This document shows positions 34,601 to 47,598 of a DNA stretch of 64,000 bases, piece after piece (within the stretch, counting starts at the first letter, position 1; each line of letters opens with the position of its first letter). The DNA comes from Histoplasma ohiense (taxonomy: Eukaryota; Ascomycota; Eurotiomycetes; Onygenales; Ajellomycetaceae): positions 2,852,001 to 2,916,000 of the forward strand of contig JAEVHH010000003.1 in assembly GCA_017607445.1 (NCBI GenBank), given 5' to 3'. The notes under the pieces are model-generated. The model saw only the letters and a program-made list of their open reading frames with translations, ran no database searches and had not been told where the DNA came from. The translations under genes and the position numbers were made by a program.

Positions 34601-36921
34601 GTGATAGGCATCTTGAAGGTCCAGCTTAGTGAACACTTTGGCTTTAGAAAGTCTATCAAGTAATTCATTTATTAGAGATAGAGGGTATTGGTTCTTGATG
34701 ATGATTTGATTTAACCCTCAATAGTCTACACAAAGATGGAGTTCATTATCTTTTTTGAAAACAAAGAGAATCAGTGTATCAGCTGAGCTACTGAATGATT
34801 ATATCCACTCTTTATCTAATGCATTTTTTAAATATTCTTTTAGAGTGGCTAACTCAGTTTCAGAGAGATTGTATATTAGTATAAATGAAGATTGTGCATT
34901 AGGCTCAAAATCTATGCAGTGTTCTGTTTCTTCTGATCTTTTCACACTTATAGCAGCTTCTTCTGAGAAGATATGCATGTATGACATGACATAATTGAGT
35001 AGACCAGTTGACAAGTCTGAATACACAGCTGAGAATATGTGTGAAGTATGCTTTGAGTCTTTTGAATATTCTGTAGATAATACTACAAGCATTTCTACTC
35101 TAGCTTCTGTGAGAACTTCAGCTAAGATATCTTATTCAGAAATAATTTGAGACTGTTGTTCATCTTCAGAGCTTCTAAAGAAGAATTGTTCATCTGATCA
35201 ATCTATAAGAGGATTTGTTTGTCTTAATCAAGGAAATTCTAATACAAGACTGTAGTTCTTCATCTTCATTGCATGAAAGAAATGAGATGTCTGCTGTGCA
35301 TTACTCTTGTGATCAGTGACAGTAGTTGCAATGTTATACTCTTCAAAGAAATGCATTATGCATTCATCAATTGACTTGATCATTTTGATTTTGCAGTGAG
35401 CAGCTTCTAGATTGTGATTCTTTGCTCAAAATTCATCAACACAGTTTACTTCTGACTCAGAGTCTACTAGTGCAAGCATTTTTTGCAGACTCTTAGATGT
35501 AGCAAGTTTCACTGTGACAGTGAAGCTTAAGGCATTTTTGCATTGACTTTCTGCATTTATAACTGTCATTATAAGCTGAATGATATATCTTAAGTGTTTT
35601 TTGAGTTCTTTGAGTTCTTTGTGTCTTTTATATTGAGTTTTGAGTTGGACTTGGTGTTTTTGGATTCATCTTTGAGTTGTTTGAAACACAAATCAATGGT
35701 ATGTTCTGGTCACTTGCAATAACAGCAATATTTTGATTGGATGGAGTCATTGAACTTTGTAGTGTCATTTCATCTGTGTTTGTTTTGTGATCTATTATCA
35801 GCATTATTTCTGTTGTTAAAGCTTTGAGTGGGGTTTTTGAAATTTGACTTCTCTTTAAGCTTTTTCCATCTCTCTGACAGATTCAATTCTGCCATTGCAA
35901 GTCTATATAGAGTGGCATCATAGCTTAACTCTTTCAATTTGATTGTATATTTGTCGAATTCTTGATGAATGGAAGGTAGAACTTTCATATAGAGGTGTGA
36001 TTTTTGATGGTATTCACTATAAGAATGCTGCAGATGCTCTTTAATTGATTGTAAGTGTGAAGCAAATTATTGAACTGTCTGATCTTCTTGTTGCTCTGTT
36101 TTTCAGTACTGTCTATCAGCATCTTGGAAACTTTTATCTGAATCAGTGACTTGACATTATATTCAATTAACAAATTCTTCCCATGGTGGCAAAGTCTGCA
36201 TATTATGTGTATGTTGATACCAATGTTGTTGCATCTCAACATTGAAATGAGTAATGGCTTCGATGATCTTTCAATGATTGTGTTTGTTGTAGTAATCAAG
36301 ATCACTGGCATGGAAAGTGATAGCAGCTGTAACAAAGTTTTTGAATTCTTTCATACTTTGATCTCAGAACTTTTCCACATCTCTTCAAGAAGAGTGACCA
36401 CTCATGTCAGAATCTCAAAATTCTAATTGTCAAAGTGGTACCTGACTACATCTTTCACTGACAGTAGTCACAGTGCTTTTCACTAAGATGTTGAGCACTT
36501 GTAGTGTGGCTTTTGATGATCTGAGAATATTTGTGATGTTATTGTGATTATCATTCATGCTAGTTGTATCTCTATCATGGTTTGAATGCACTTCTAGTGT
36601 ATTTCAGATGACTGGAATTGTTTCATTCAATTCTTGTAGTAAAGTGTCACACTGCTGTTGAAGTTCTTGCAATTCTTTCTCAGTCTGTAATTTTTTGATT
36701 CTTCTGATCACAGCTATTTTCTTGATCTCAATTGTGCTGAGATCTTCAGAAGAGATATTCTCTTCTGAACTATATTCAGAGTCTGATTCCATAGAGAAAG
36801 GTGATGCTTGTTGCACACTTTCAGTGGCAGAAGTGTATGTTTTGTGGTTTTCTTCCATGATGTTTGCTGCTTTGAGTTCAGCAGTAGCACAAGTACAGTG
36901 GATGCTGCAGATAGAGGTCAT
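31651..36921 (-). pseudogene. GyB copy 1 gag-pol with chromodomain
   Basis: Reading minus, gag comes first with a CCHC knuckle (C-x2-C-x4-H-x4-C near 35,725-35,690, one Trp turned to TGA). Then come the protease region V-D-S-E-S-E-V-N near 35,470, and RT with L-H-L-C-V-D-Y and a catalytic box read as Y-L-N-D (near 34,440). RNase H, an integrase (F-I-T-D-L-P-A-S at about 32,890) and a chromodomain with E-Y-L-V-R-W-T-D at about 31,950 follow. It is split into many frames by TGA stops, so the polyprotein cannot be made. Confidence 0.85.
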
Positions 36922-36958
36922 GACTATTACTCAACAGATCATCTCTTGAAGATTGAGT

Positions 36959-37236
36959 GATTAGAAACTGTGAGATATAGTGACAGTGTGAAGAGTAACA
37001 GTAGAAGATAGTTTATAGTGTAACAGAGATAATAGTAATATATTGTAGAGTGTAATATAATAGCATAATATAGTGTAGTGTAGCTAATCGCTAAGGAAGA
37101 AAAGAAAGAGAAAGAAGATGTGTGAAATACATACATCAATATATATATACATATAGAAATAGTGATAGCGAGAGTATAATAGAAAGAGGTAAGAATAAGC
37201 GAAGATAATAAGGAAATAATAAACGAGTGCATTACA
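36959..37236 (-). repeat. GyB copy 1 5' LTR
   Basis: Reading minus: TGTAATGCACTCG...CAGTTTCTAATCA, 278 bp. gag follows after a short leader. Confidence 0.85.
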
Positions 37237-37241
37237 AGCTG

Positions 37242-37554
37242 ATAGAAAGAGATAATATCTCTATCAATCATATCATCAGATTGATATCTAGATATGTATT
37301 ATATAATCATTAGAATGAAATCAAATCTCAGTCAAAATTATAATCAGTCTCAAATCATATTCTTATTTTAATAGTCAGTCATTTTACATGAAATATCAAG
37401 ATTTATTAGTCTTATTTCACTCATATTTTAATAATTCTAGTCACTTTACACTTTCATTCTGATTCTGATTTCACTGGAAATCATGTCAAGAAATGAATTG
37501 AAATCAAATCAAATCAAATTAAATATAAAATTCATGATTTCATCAGTCAGTCTA
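37242..37554. mobile_element. hAT-like element, right part
   Basis: This matches 42,715-43,016 (atcatatcatcagattgatatct and the following non-coding part) and ends TCAGTCTA at 37,554. It was separated from its left part at 29,654-29,770 by the GyB insertion. It is heavily C-to-T mutated relative to 11,345-11,595. Confidence 0.75.
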
Positions 37555-38606
37555 GTTTTCATAATCTGTGTTTTTATAGATTCAGTCACTGCTCAGTGTT
37601 AAAATCACAGAGTATTCATCTCTGCTCTGCTCTGAGCAGATAGTATTATCAGATAAAATATATTCAATTGTTTTATCAAATAATAAAAATAACTTTTATA
37701 GTCTGTTATATTCTCTTCAACTATCATCTCTGCAAAAATAAATGCATATTCATATATAATGTGTCTCAGAAGAGATGTATCATACATCTAATATTATTAT
37801 CAGTATATCAATATCACTAAAAGCATTACTTATCTATTCAAACACAAATTCAATGAAAAGAAAAAAAAATTAAAATTAAAAAAAATTACTCACAGAGTTG
37901 CAGAATTTTTCTACAGAGATATAAATTTTACAATACTTTCAAATAATTGATTTCAATACACATCAAAAATCAACATTTCTTTATTTGAAGATATAATATT
38001 TATATAATATTCAATTGTTATATATCATATAATTAGAGCTAAAGCTAGAGCAATGTAACAAATGAATAATAAATGATATTATACTGAAACAAACTAATAA
38101 TACATATAATCATACTAATAACATCATCAGCAAAAAACATCAGCAATAATATATGATAAACACTAATCAAAAAAAAACTTACTTAAAATTGAAATAGTCA
38201 AAAAAGCTTATATTTTCAAAAGAAGAGAAAGAGAAAATCAATAAAGAAATTTAAAAAATTTTATTAATTTGAAAATAAAAAAATCATAACAGAAGAGTAA
38301 GAAGTTTTGATGATAATTAAATAAAAAAAAAATTTTCAAAAAAAAAATCTTTTTATTTTTCTATATACAATCTCTAGTAATCAAAAAATCTATCAATTCT
38401 ATTTCATTAAAAAATTGATAACAATATATATACAAGCTATCTAGAGGATGCAATTGATACACTACTATCAATAAACAATATTTATAATATGAAAATATAA
38501 ATATCTACTAGTAAACAATCTATACAAATTGCTGAAAGCAGTTTTTATAAAAAAAAAGCAATTATAATATATTTGTTTATTATTTTTTTATATATATATA
38601 TATTAT
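37555..38606 (+). mobile_element. GyB copy 3, 3' internal remnant and LTR start
   Basis: It matches the 3' internal region of GyB copy 2 (46,210-47,170), including the ctctgctctgctctgagcag run near 37,617-37,636 and decayed remains of the antisense Cys module near 37,900-37,970. Its LTR begins at about 38,563 (TATAATAT for TGTAATGC) and is interrupted at 38,606 by GyB copy 2. The LTR resumes at 47,447. Confidence 0.75.
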
Positions 38607-38885
38607 TGTAATGCACTCATTTATTATTTCCTTATTATCTTCGCTTATTCTTACCTTTTTTCATTATACTCTCGCTACTGCTATTTCTATATGTATATAT
38701 ATATTGATGTATGTATTTCACACATCTTCTTTCTCTTTCTTTTCTTTCTTAGTGATTAGCTACACTACACTACATTACACTACTATACTACACTCTACAA
38801 TATATTACTATTATCTTCACTACACTATAATCTATCTTCTACTGTTACTCTTCACACTGTTACTACATCTCACAGTTTCTAATTG
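38607..38885 (+). repeat. GyB copy 2 5' LTR
   Basis: TGTAATGCACTC...CAGTTTCTAATTG. The terminal CA has become TG by comparison with copy 1. Confidence 0.8.
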
Positions 38886-41574
38886 CTCAATCTTTGAGAG
38901 ATGATATGTTGAGTAATAGTTATAATCTCTATCTGCAGTATTCACTGTACTTGTACTATCACTGAATCTGAAGTAATAAATATCATGAAAGAAAATCACA
39001 AAACACACACTTCTGTCACTGAAAGTGTGCAACAAGTATCATTTTTTTCTATAAAATTGAACTCTGAATATAGTTCAGAAGAGGATATCTCTTCTGAAGA
39101 TCTCAATATAATTGAGACTGAAAAGATAGCTGTGATCAGAAGAATCAAAAAATTACAGACTGAGAAAGAACTGTAAGAATTTCAACACTGATGCAACACT
39201 TTACTGCAAGAATTGAATGAAACAATTTCAGTCATCTGAAATACACTAAAAGTGCATTTGAATCACAGTAGAGATGTAACTAGCATAAATGATAACTGTG
39301 ATAACATCATAAGTATTCTCAGATCACTGAAAGCCACACTATAAGCATTCAATATCTTAGTAAAAAGCACTGTGACTACTGTCAGTGGAAGATATAGTTG
39401 AATACCATTTTGACAATTAGAATTTCAAAATTCTGATATGAGTGATTACTCTTCTTGAAGAGATGTGGAAAAGTTCTGAGATCAAAGTATGAAAGAATTT
39501 GAAAACTTTGTTACAGCTGCTATCACTTTCTATGTCAGTGATCTTGATTACTACAACAAACACAATCATTGAAAAATCATTGAAGCTGTCACTCATTTCA
39601 ATGTTGAGATGCAACAACATTGATATCAATATATACACAATATACAGACTTTGTCATTATGAGAAGAATTTGTTAGTTGAATGCAATATCAAGTCACTGA
39701 TTCAGATAAAAGTTTCTGAGATGTCAATAGACAGTACTGAAAAACAGAGCAATAAAAAGATCAGACAGTTCAACAATTTGCTTCACACTTACAATCAATT
39801 GAAAAACATCTGCAGCATTTTTATAGTGAATATCATTGAAAATCACATCTCTATATGAAAGTTCTATCTTTCATTCACTGAGAATTTGACAAATATGCAA
39901 TCAAATTGAAAGAGCTAAGCTATGATGTCACTCTATATAAACTTGCAATGACAGAATTGAATCTGTCAGAGAGATGGAAGAAGCTTAAAAAGAAGTCAAA
40001 TTTCAAAAACCTCACTCAAAGCTTTAACAACAGAAATAATGCTGATAATAGATCACAAAACAAATACAGATGAAATGACATTACAAAGTTCAATGACTTC
40101 ACTCAATTGAAATATTGCTGTTATTGCAAGTGATCAGAATATATCATCAATTTGTGTTTCAAACAATTCAAAGATGAATTCAAAAACATCAAATTCAACT
40201 TAAAATCTGATGTGAAAGATATGAAGAACTCAAAGAACTCAAAAAATGCTTAAAATATATCATTCAGCTCACAATGACAGTTATAAGTATAGAAAGTTGA
40301 TGCAAAAATGTCTTAAACTTCACTGTCACAGTGAAACTCACTACATCTAAAAGTCTGCAAAAAGTGCTTATATTAGTAGACTCTGAATCAGAAGTGAACT
40401 GTGTTGATGAATTTTGAGCAAAGAATCACAATCTAGAAGCTGCTCACTGCAAAATCAAAATAATCAAATTGATTGATGAATGTATAATACATTTCTTTGA
40501 AGAGTATAACATTGCAACTACTGTCACTGATCACAAAAGTAATACACAGCAGACATCTCATTTCTTTCATATGATGAAGATGAAGAACTACAATTTTGTA
40601 TTAGAATTTCCTTGATTAAGACAAATAAATTTTCTTATAGATTGATCAGATGAATAATTCTTCTTTAGAAGCTCTGAAAATAAACAACAGTCTCAAATTA
40701 TTTCTGAATAAAATGTTTTAGCTGAAGTTCTCACAGAAGCTAGAGTAGAAATGTTTGTAGTATTATCTACAGAATATTCAAAAGATTCAAAACATGTTTT
40801 ATATGTATTTTTGACTGTGTATTCAGATTTGTCAACTGATCTATCTGATTATGTCATGTCATACACACATATCTTCTCAGAAGAAGCTGCTATAAGCATG
40901 AAAAGATCAGAAAAGATAAAACACTGTATAGATTTTGAATCTGATATACAATCTTCATTTATACTGATATACAATCTCTCTGAAACTGAGTTAGCTGCTC
41001 TAAGAGAATATTTAAAAAATGTATTAGATAAAGAATGAATACAACTGTTCAGTAGCTCAGCTGATATACTGATTCTCTTTGTTCTCAAAAAAAATAATGA
41101 ACTTCATCTTTGTGTAGACTATTGAGGGTTAAATCAAATCATCATCAAGAATCAATACTCTCTATCTCTAATAAATGAATTACTTGATAGACTTTCTAAA
41201 GCCAAGGTGTTCACTAAGCTGGACCTTCAAGATGTCTATCACTGCATACTTATAGTGGCAAAAGACTGTTGAAAGACAGTCTTTAGAATAAGATATGAAT
41301 ATTTTGAATATGTAGTTATATCATTTGAACTAGCTAATGCTTCAGTGACATTTCAAGTATACATTAACAATGTCTTGTCTGATTTATTGAATATATATTG
41401 TGTTGTCTATTTGGACAACATTCTCATATTCTTCAATTCAAAGCAGAAACATAAAGTGCATGTTACTAAAGTGCTAGAATGTCTTGAATATGTGAATCTA
41501 TTTGCAAAACTCTCTAAGTGTGAATTTGAAGTGAATAAGATCTCATTTCTGAGATTGTTATAGATACAAATGAT

Positions 41575-43016
41575 TAGACTGATCATGTGACCATGCATGG
41601 GACTGGGACTAAATATTTCTTCAGTTCCATTATCAAATTTCTTAGTCCTGATCTCATATAGTGTTTATTAAATTAGTCACTTTACACTGTTTATATTATA
41701 AATCTAGTCTCAGGTCATGTTCTTCTTATAAATTACTGATTCTGGTCCCATTTGGTCCCATTTTGTTAAAATGGGACCAAATGGGACCATGATTTACCCT
41801 ATATAGATGATATAATGCTATGAGTGTTACCAAAAATCATTACCTATCAAAAGAAGTTTAGTGTATTTATGCTCTAGTTCTATTTTGAACTAGTAATGAT
41901 AGTGATAGATAGATTCGCCGCGGTAGATAGGTTGGCAGCGATAGATTAGCAGCGATAGATTAGCAGCGATAGATTAGCAGCGATAGATTAGCAGTGATAT
42001 ATAGCTTAGTAGTGAGGGATAGCTTAGCAGTGAGGGATAGCTTAGCAGTGAGGGATAGCTTAGCAGCAAGGGATAGCTTAGCAGCGAGGGATAGATTGGC
42101 AGCGGCGATAGATTAGCAGCAAAAGATAGATTGGCAGCAGCGATAGATTAGCAGCGATAGATTAGCAGCAATAGATTGGCAGCGATAGATAGATTGGCAG
42201 TGGTAGATAAATTGGCAGCGATAGATAGATTCGCCGCGGTAGATAGGTTGGCAGCGATAGATTAGCAGCGATAGATTGGCTGTGATAGCTTAGCAGCGAG
42301 GGATAGCTTAGCAGTGAGGGATAGATTGGCAGCGGCGATAGATTAGCAGCGATAGATAGATTAGCAGCGATAGATAGATTGACAGCAGCGATAGATTAGC
42401 AGCAATAGATAGATTGGCAGCGGCGATAGATTAGCAGCGATAGATAGATTAGCAGCGATAGATAGATTGACAGCAGCGATAGATTAGCAGCAATAGATAG
42501 ATTGGCAGTGGTAGATAAATTGGCAGCGATAGATAGGTTGGCAGCGATAGATAGGTTGGCAGCGATAGCTTAGCAGCGAGGGATAGCTTGCAGCAATAGA
42601 TAGGTTGGCAGCAGCGATAGCTTAGCAGTGAGGGATAGCTTAGCAGCGGCGATAGATTAGCAGCAGTAGATAGGTTGGCAGGGGCAAATTGATTGACAGC
42701 ACTAGATAGGGGTGATATCTCCACCAATCATATCATCAGATTGATATCTAAGATATGTATTATATAATCATCAGAACAGGACCAAACCTCAGTCAAAATC
42801 ATAGTCAGTTCCAGGTCATGTTCTTATTTTTGATAGTCAGTCACTTTACATGAAATATCAAGATTTATTAGTTCCATTTCACTCATGTTCTAATAATTCT
42901 AGTCACTTTACACTCCCATTCTGATCCTGGTTCCACTGAAAATCACACCAAGAAATGGACTGGGACCAAATCAAATCAAATCAAACATGAAATTCATGGT
43001 TCCACTGGTCAGTCTA
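41575..43016. mobile_element. Complete hAT-like non-autonomous element
   Basis: The insert in GyB copy 2 has ends TAGACTGATCA (left) and, inverted, TAGACTGACCA (right), and an 8-bp duplication CAAATGAT (41,567-41,574 and 43,017-43,024). An 8-bp duplication with TAG-type inverted ends fits the hAT superfamily. It encodes no transposase. The left part has a palindrome built on tggtcccattttgtta, the middle is an 820-bp minisatellite, and the right part is shared with 11,345-11,595 and 37,242-37,554. Confidence 0.8.
41893..42713 (+). repeat. Minisatellite, about 14- and 18-bp units, CpG kept
   Basis: Tandem variants of gatagattagcagc, gatagatagattggcagc and gagggatagcttagcagt fill about 820 bp. 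Many units keep agCGata, although the DNA on both sides has almost no CpG. There is no coding potential. Confidence 0.9.
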
Positions 43017-46000
43017 CAAATGATATCAAAATGAAATCAGACAGAGTCTTCACTATTGTGAAATGATCTACATCTAAATCAATTAAAGAGATTCAATTCT
43101 TCTTGAGTTTTGCTAATTTCTATTGATGATTTATTAAGTCTTTCTCCTCTATTGCAGCCCCATTATTTGAACTTACAAAAGAGAGCAAGAAGAAGGAAAG
43201 AAAAGCCACTTTTATATAAACAGAAAATATTCAAAGCACTTTCAATGAGCTCAAATTGTGCTTTATACATACTTCTCTATTAGCTCATTTTGACTCAGCT
43301 TGATGTATTCAGATCAAATCTGATGTATTCACTTTTGCAGTCACTGCTATTCTGTCACAGTTGCAGAATGATAGACACTGACACTCAGTTGTCTTCTAAT
43401 CAAAAAAGTTGATTGATATGAAAATGTGTTATGATACTCATAATAAAGAACTCTTGGCTATTGTAGCAGTATTTAAGAATTGAAAACACTATCTAAAGAG
43501 AAGTCAGTATTCAATTCAAGTCTGATCTGATCATATCAATCTGCAGTACTTTATGACAACTAAAAATCTGAACAGATGTCAGATCAGATAAGTAGAAGCT
43601 TTATCTACTTATGATTTTATATTACTGCATTACTCTGAATCAAAGAATTCAGCTGATGAGCTCAGTTGTTGTGCAGACTACAGTGAGATCTATAATGATC
43701 AAATTATATTATTTATTCTGTAACAGAAGCTGAAATATAGAGTTAGACTAGATTGAGAAACTGATACTTTTTTTCAAAATAATATTTCTTCTGATATAGT
43801 CTGTGCATGAGTCTTTAATGAGCAAAATGCTTTTTTTAATGAGTAAAAAGTGCTTCATATATTGATATCTTCTATCTCTTGTGTAAACTCTTTTTCTTCA
43901 TTGCATGTTGAGCAATATATGCTCTGAATTGCAGTCAATAAAGCTATTCTTGAGAACTCAGTATATACAGAAATATCTGAATTCTTCATTTCATTTCTGA
44001 GTAAAGCACAGAAGATTGATTCTTTTGCTGCTGAACAAAAAAAGAAGATAAAAAAGAAGAATATGACTGTTGCTGAAAATATACTATAAACAATTTCTGA
44101 GAATGATATATTGTGTGCTGATGATTGTGTGTATATTCTTCAACAAAAGACATTCATTGATGAAATTATCAGTGCAAACCATGATAATTCACAGAGGAAT
44201 CATTTTGATATAAAAAAGTTTATAGACAGCATTCAGAATAAATACTATTGATATGAACTAGTCAGAAATATCAAAGATTATATATTCATTTATAATACTT
44301 GTCAAAGAGTAAAGTCAAAACAGTATAGACAATATGAAGAATTGAGTATAATTCTCTTATCATCAAATTCTTTTGAGTCTATTACTATAGATTTTATTAT
44401 AGATTTGTCAGTCTCTACATTTCTTCATCAAATCTACAATACAATTTTAGTGATTGTGAATATATATATCAAGTTTATAATCTATATTTCTTGTATCAAA
44501 AACATTACAGCTGATGAACTAGTGGAAATCATTTATATCAAGTTCTATACAATTTACAGAATACTCAAAAATCATATATTCAATTGAGATTTGCTATTTA
44601 CAAGCCATTATTGATTCATCTTTTGTTATATGCTAGGCACATACTGAAAACTTTCAACAGCCTTTCACCCTCAAACAGATGATCAAACAGAATAACAAAA
44701 TCAAATTTTGAAACATTATCTTCAATACTTTATCAACTATCATCAAGATGACTGAGTATGCTGACTATCACTGACACAGTTTGTTTACAATATCTCTCAA
44801 TATATCTCTACTGAAATGACATCTGTGGAAGTCTTAATGGGATATCAATCTGATTTGAAAATTAATGTCAGTAAATCATTACAATCAGTTGTCATACATA
44901 CTGCTAGCTGTGTGAAACATATTGAGAAAACACATCATAAGCTTATTGAGAATCTACAAAAGATACAACAAACACAGAAAATCTATTATAATGTAAAACA
45001 TAAGTCTCAACAATTTAAAATAGATGATTATATCATACTCAATGCAAAAAATCTTTAATTGCTACACTCAGTTTGCAAACTCAATTATAAATATATTGAA
45101 TTCTTCAAGATTCTGAATATCATTAGAAAATAAATATACAAACTAGAACTGTCATCTTTATATAGAAGCATTCATTCTGTATTTCATATATTTTTATTGA
45201 AGTCATACAACTGCAGAAATGGAGCTCTATCAGAATCAGAATCAGAACTTATTAACAGAGAAAAAGAATATCAAATTGAAGAAATTTTTGAAAAATGACA
45301 ATAAAAAAACAAATCTTCAGAATATTTTGTAAAATAAACAAATTGAGATTCTAGTGATGATATATAGAAACTGAAAGAAAATATATTGAACACTCAGACA
45401 TTCAAAATCTTTCTCAAATAAGAAAACAAACAACAAATACAAAATCAACATACTTTCAAATATCAAAAGCACAAATATCAAATCAAAAGATGTCAGAAGT
45501 ACAAATCTTAAATTGAAAAACACTAGAAGTATAAATTTCACTCAAACTTCAATCAAATATATTTTTTTAAAGATTTTATCAGAGAAAAGAGAAAAAGAAA
45601 AAAATTCAATTTGAGTATAATAAATACAAAAAATAAAATATATAAATAAAAAAAAAACAAAGAAAATGAGTTCTAAAAAAAGTCTAAAGATTTTCAGTTC
45701 ATTTATTCTCATTTTATCTTTTATCTTTTATTTTCTTTTTTTTTTTTATCATCTCTTTTATTTCTCTTCTCTGCCACTCTTGCTCAATACTTCTTCTGAT
45801 ATTCATAGATCACTGATATTTATTTTAAATGCAGAGATATAGATAAATATCTATTTTACAAAACATTTATCTCTTCACTTCTCTTCTCTCTCATCAACTT
45901 ACTCATTTTTCAGTATATTCAGTAAAGAAAGATATTTCTCTTCATCTTCTTCTCTCATTTCTTCATTATTCAGAGCACTCTCTCTCTCTGCTTCACAGAT

Positions 46001-46229
46001 GTCAATGATAAATTGATAAGAGAAACAGATATCACAGACACTGCTGCAGTCATCAACATCTTCACAATCTTCTTTATTGACTCTTCAATCAATTTTTTTT
46101 TCATTAATTTTTTCTCAGCTGACTTCTTCATTACAGAGTCTCTGAAGCTCATCATCTTCAAAATCCTCTCTTTCTCTAATATCTCTGCTCTGAAAGAATC
46201 AGATACAATCACAGTCTTCAAAATCTGCA

Positions 46230-46600
46230 TCTCTGCAGACTCAGTTATTATCTGATGCTGAGATTATAGAGCATTCACCTCTGCTCTGCTCTGAGCAGAC
46301 AACATCACTAAATGAGATGTATTCAATCATTTAACTAAATAATGAAGACAACTTTTGTAACTGATCATGTTTTTTCTGACTGTCATTCTCACAAAGATAA
46401 ACACTTGTCTGTGTATGATGTGTCTCAGAAGAGGTGTATCATATATCTAGCATTATTATCAATATATCAACATTGCTAAGAGTAAAAATTAAAAAGAATT
46501 ACTCACAGATTTACAGAATTTCTCTGCAGAGACACAAATCTCACAACACTTTCAAATATTTAACTTCAATATACATCAAAAATCAATGTTTTCAAATCTA
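46230..46600 (-). pseudogene. GyB copy 2 antisense Cys-module gene
   Basis: Reading minus, the module of copy 1 recurs near 46,590-46,510 with its first Cys changed to Tyr, the other five Cys kept, and the same GTGAGT donor. The Lys/Glu-rich frame recurs at 46,230-45,970. Both copies have TGA at the same two places, as expected if each CGA lost its CpG. Confidence 0.5.
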
Positions 46601-47173
46601 GAGACACAACATTCATATAGAATTCAATTGTTGTACATCATATAATTAAAGCTAAATCTAGAACAATATAACAAGCAAACAGCAAATGATGCTATACAGA
46701 AATAAGCTAGTGACATATATGATCACACTAATAATATCACTGACAAGAAACATCAGCAATAATATGTGATAAACATCAGCAAGAAAACAACTTACTTAAA
46801 ATCAGAATATTCAAGAAAGCTCATTTCAAAAAAAAGAGAAGAGAGAGAGAGAATCAATGAAAATTTAAAAATCTTTTATTGAAGATGAAAAATTGCAGTA
46901 GAAGAGTAAGAAGTTGATGATAATTAAGTTAAAAAAAAAAAGAAATTTTCAAGAAGAAAGAAATTCTTTTTACTTCTCTGCACACAATTTCTAGCAATCA
47001 AAGAATTCATCAATTTCATCTCATTAGAAAATTGATAACAATGTGTATATCTAGAGAATGTGATCAATACACTGCTATCAACAAATGGAATTTACAATAC
47101 AGAAATGTAATTATCTACTAGTAAGCAATTTATACAATTACTGAAAGCAGCTCTTATAAAAAAGAGAGGCAAT

Positions 47174-47441
47174 TGTAATGCATTTGTTTATTATTTTTTT
47201 ATTATCTTCATTTATTCTTATCTCTTTTCATTATACTCTTGCTACTGCTATTTCTATATGTATATATATATTGATGTATGTATTTCACACATCTTCTTTC
47301 TCTTTCTTTTCTTTCTTAGCAATTAGCTACACTACACTACATTATGCTACTATACTACACTCTATAATATATTACTATTATCTTCACTATACTATAATCT
47401 ATCTTCTACTGTTACTCTTCACACTGTCACTACATCTCACA
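47174..47441 (+). repeat. GyB copy 2 3' LTR
   Basis: TGTAATGCATTTG...CATCTCACA, 268 bp. It is preceded by the polypurine tract aaaaaagagaggcaat. Confidence 0.85.
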
Positions 47442-47446
47442 ATTAT

Positions 47447-47565
47447 CTTTATTTATTTTTATTTTTTTTCATTATGTTCTCACTACTGCTATTTTTATAT
47501 ATATATATATATAGATGTATGTATTTTGCACATCTTTTTTTCTCTTTTTTTTTCTTCTTAACAAT

Positions 47566-47598
<33 letters not shown>

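Larger units (their letters stand above)
29771..37236 (-). mobile_element. GyB copy 1: Ty3/gypsy chromovirus, inactivated
   Basis: 7.47 kb on the minus strand. The 5' LTR is 37,236-36,959 and the 3' LTR 30,047-29,771, with a 5-bp duplication AGCTG at 29,766-29,770 and 37,237-37,241. gag-pol runs from about 36,921 to 31,651 and an antisense gene occupies 30,408 to about 31,610. It inserted into a hAT-like element. It is less mutated than copy 2 at 38,607-47,441, to which it is inverted. Confidence 0.9.
38985..45350 (+). pseudogene. GyB copy 2 gag-pol, interrupted
   Basis: gag spans about 38,985-40,230, with a decayed CCHC knuckle near 40,110 (the His is Tyr). The protease region V-D-S-E-S-E-V-N is near 40,378. 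The RT has its catalytic box read as Y-L-D-N near 41,410. A hAT-like element splits the frame at 41,574. RNase H resumes at 43,025, with integrase at 44,100-44,700 and a chromodomain remnant by 45,340. It is broken by many stops. The RT box lesion differs from that of copy 1 (Y-L-N-D), so the two were damaged independently there. Confidence 0.82.
38607..47441 (+). mobile_element. GyB copy 2: Ty3/gypsy chromovirus with nested insert
   Basis: LTRs lie at 38,607-38,885 and 47,174-47,441, with a 5-bp duplication ATTAT at 38,602-38,606 and 47,442-47,446. It is inserted into the LTR of GyB copy 3. Removing the hAT-like insert (41,575-43,016 plus its 8-bp duplication) leaves about 7.4 kb, close to copy 1. 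It is strongly mutated, with long stretches lacking CC, GG and CG. The 3' LTR ends at CTCACA and lacks the last bases of the 5' LTR. Confidence 0.88.

Noticed and set aside
41893..42713. CRISPR-like array
   Set aside because: Units of 14-18 bp run directly in tandem with no unique spacers, in a eukaryotic transposon. It is a minisatellite.
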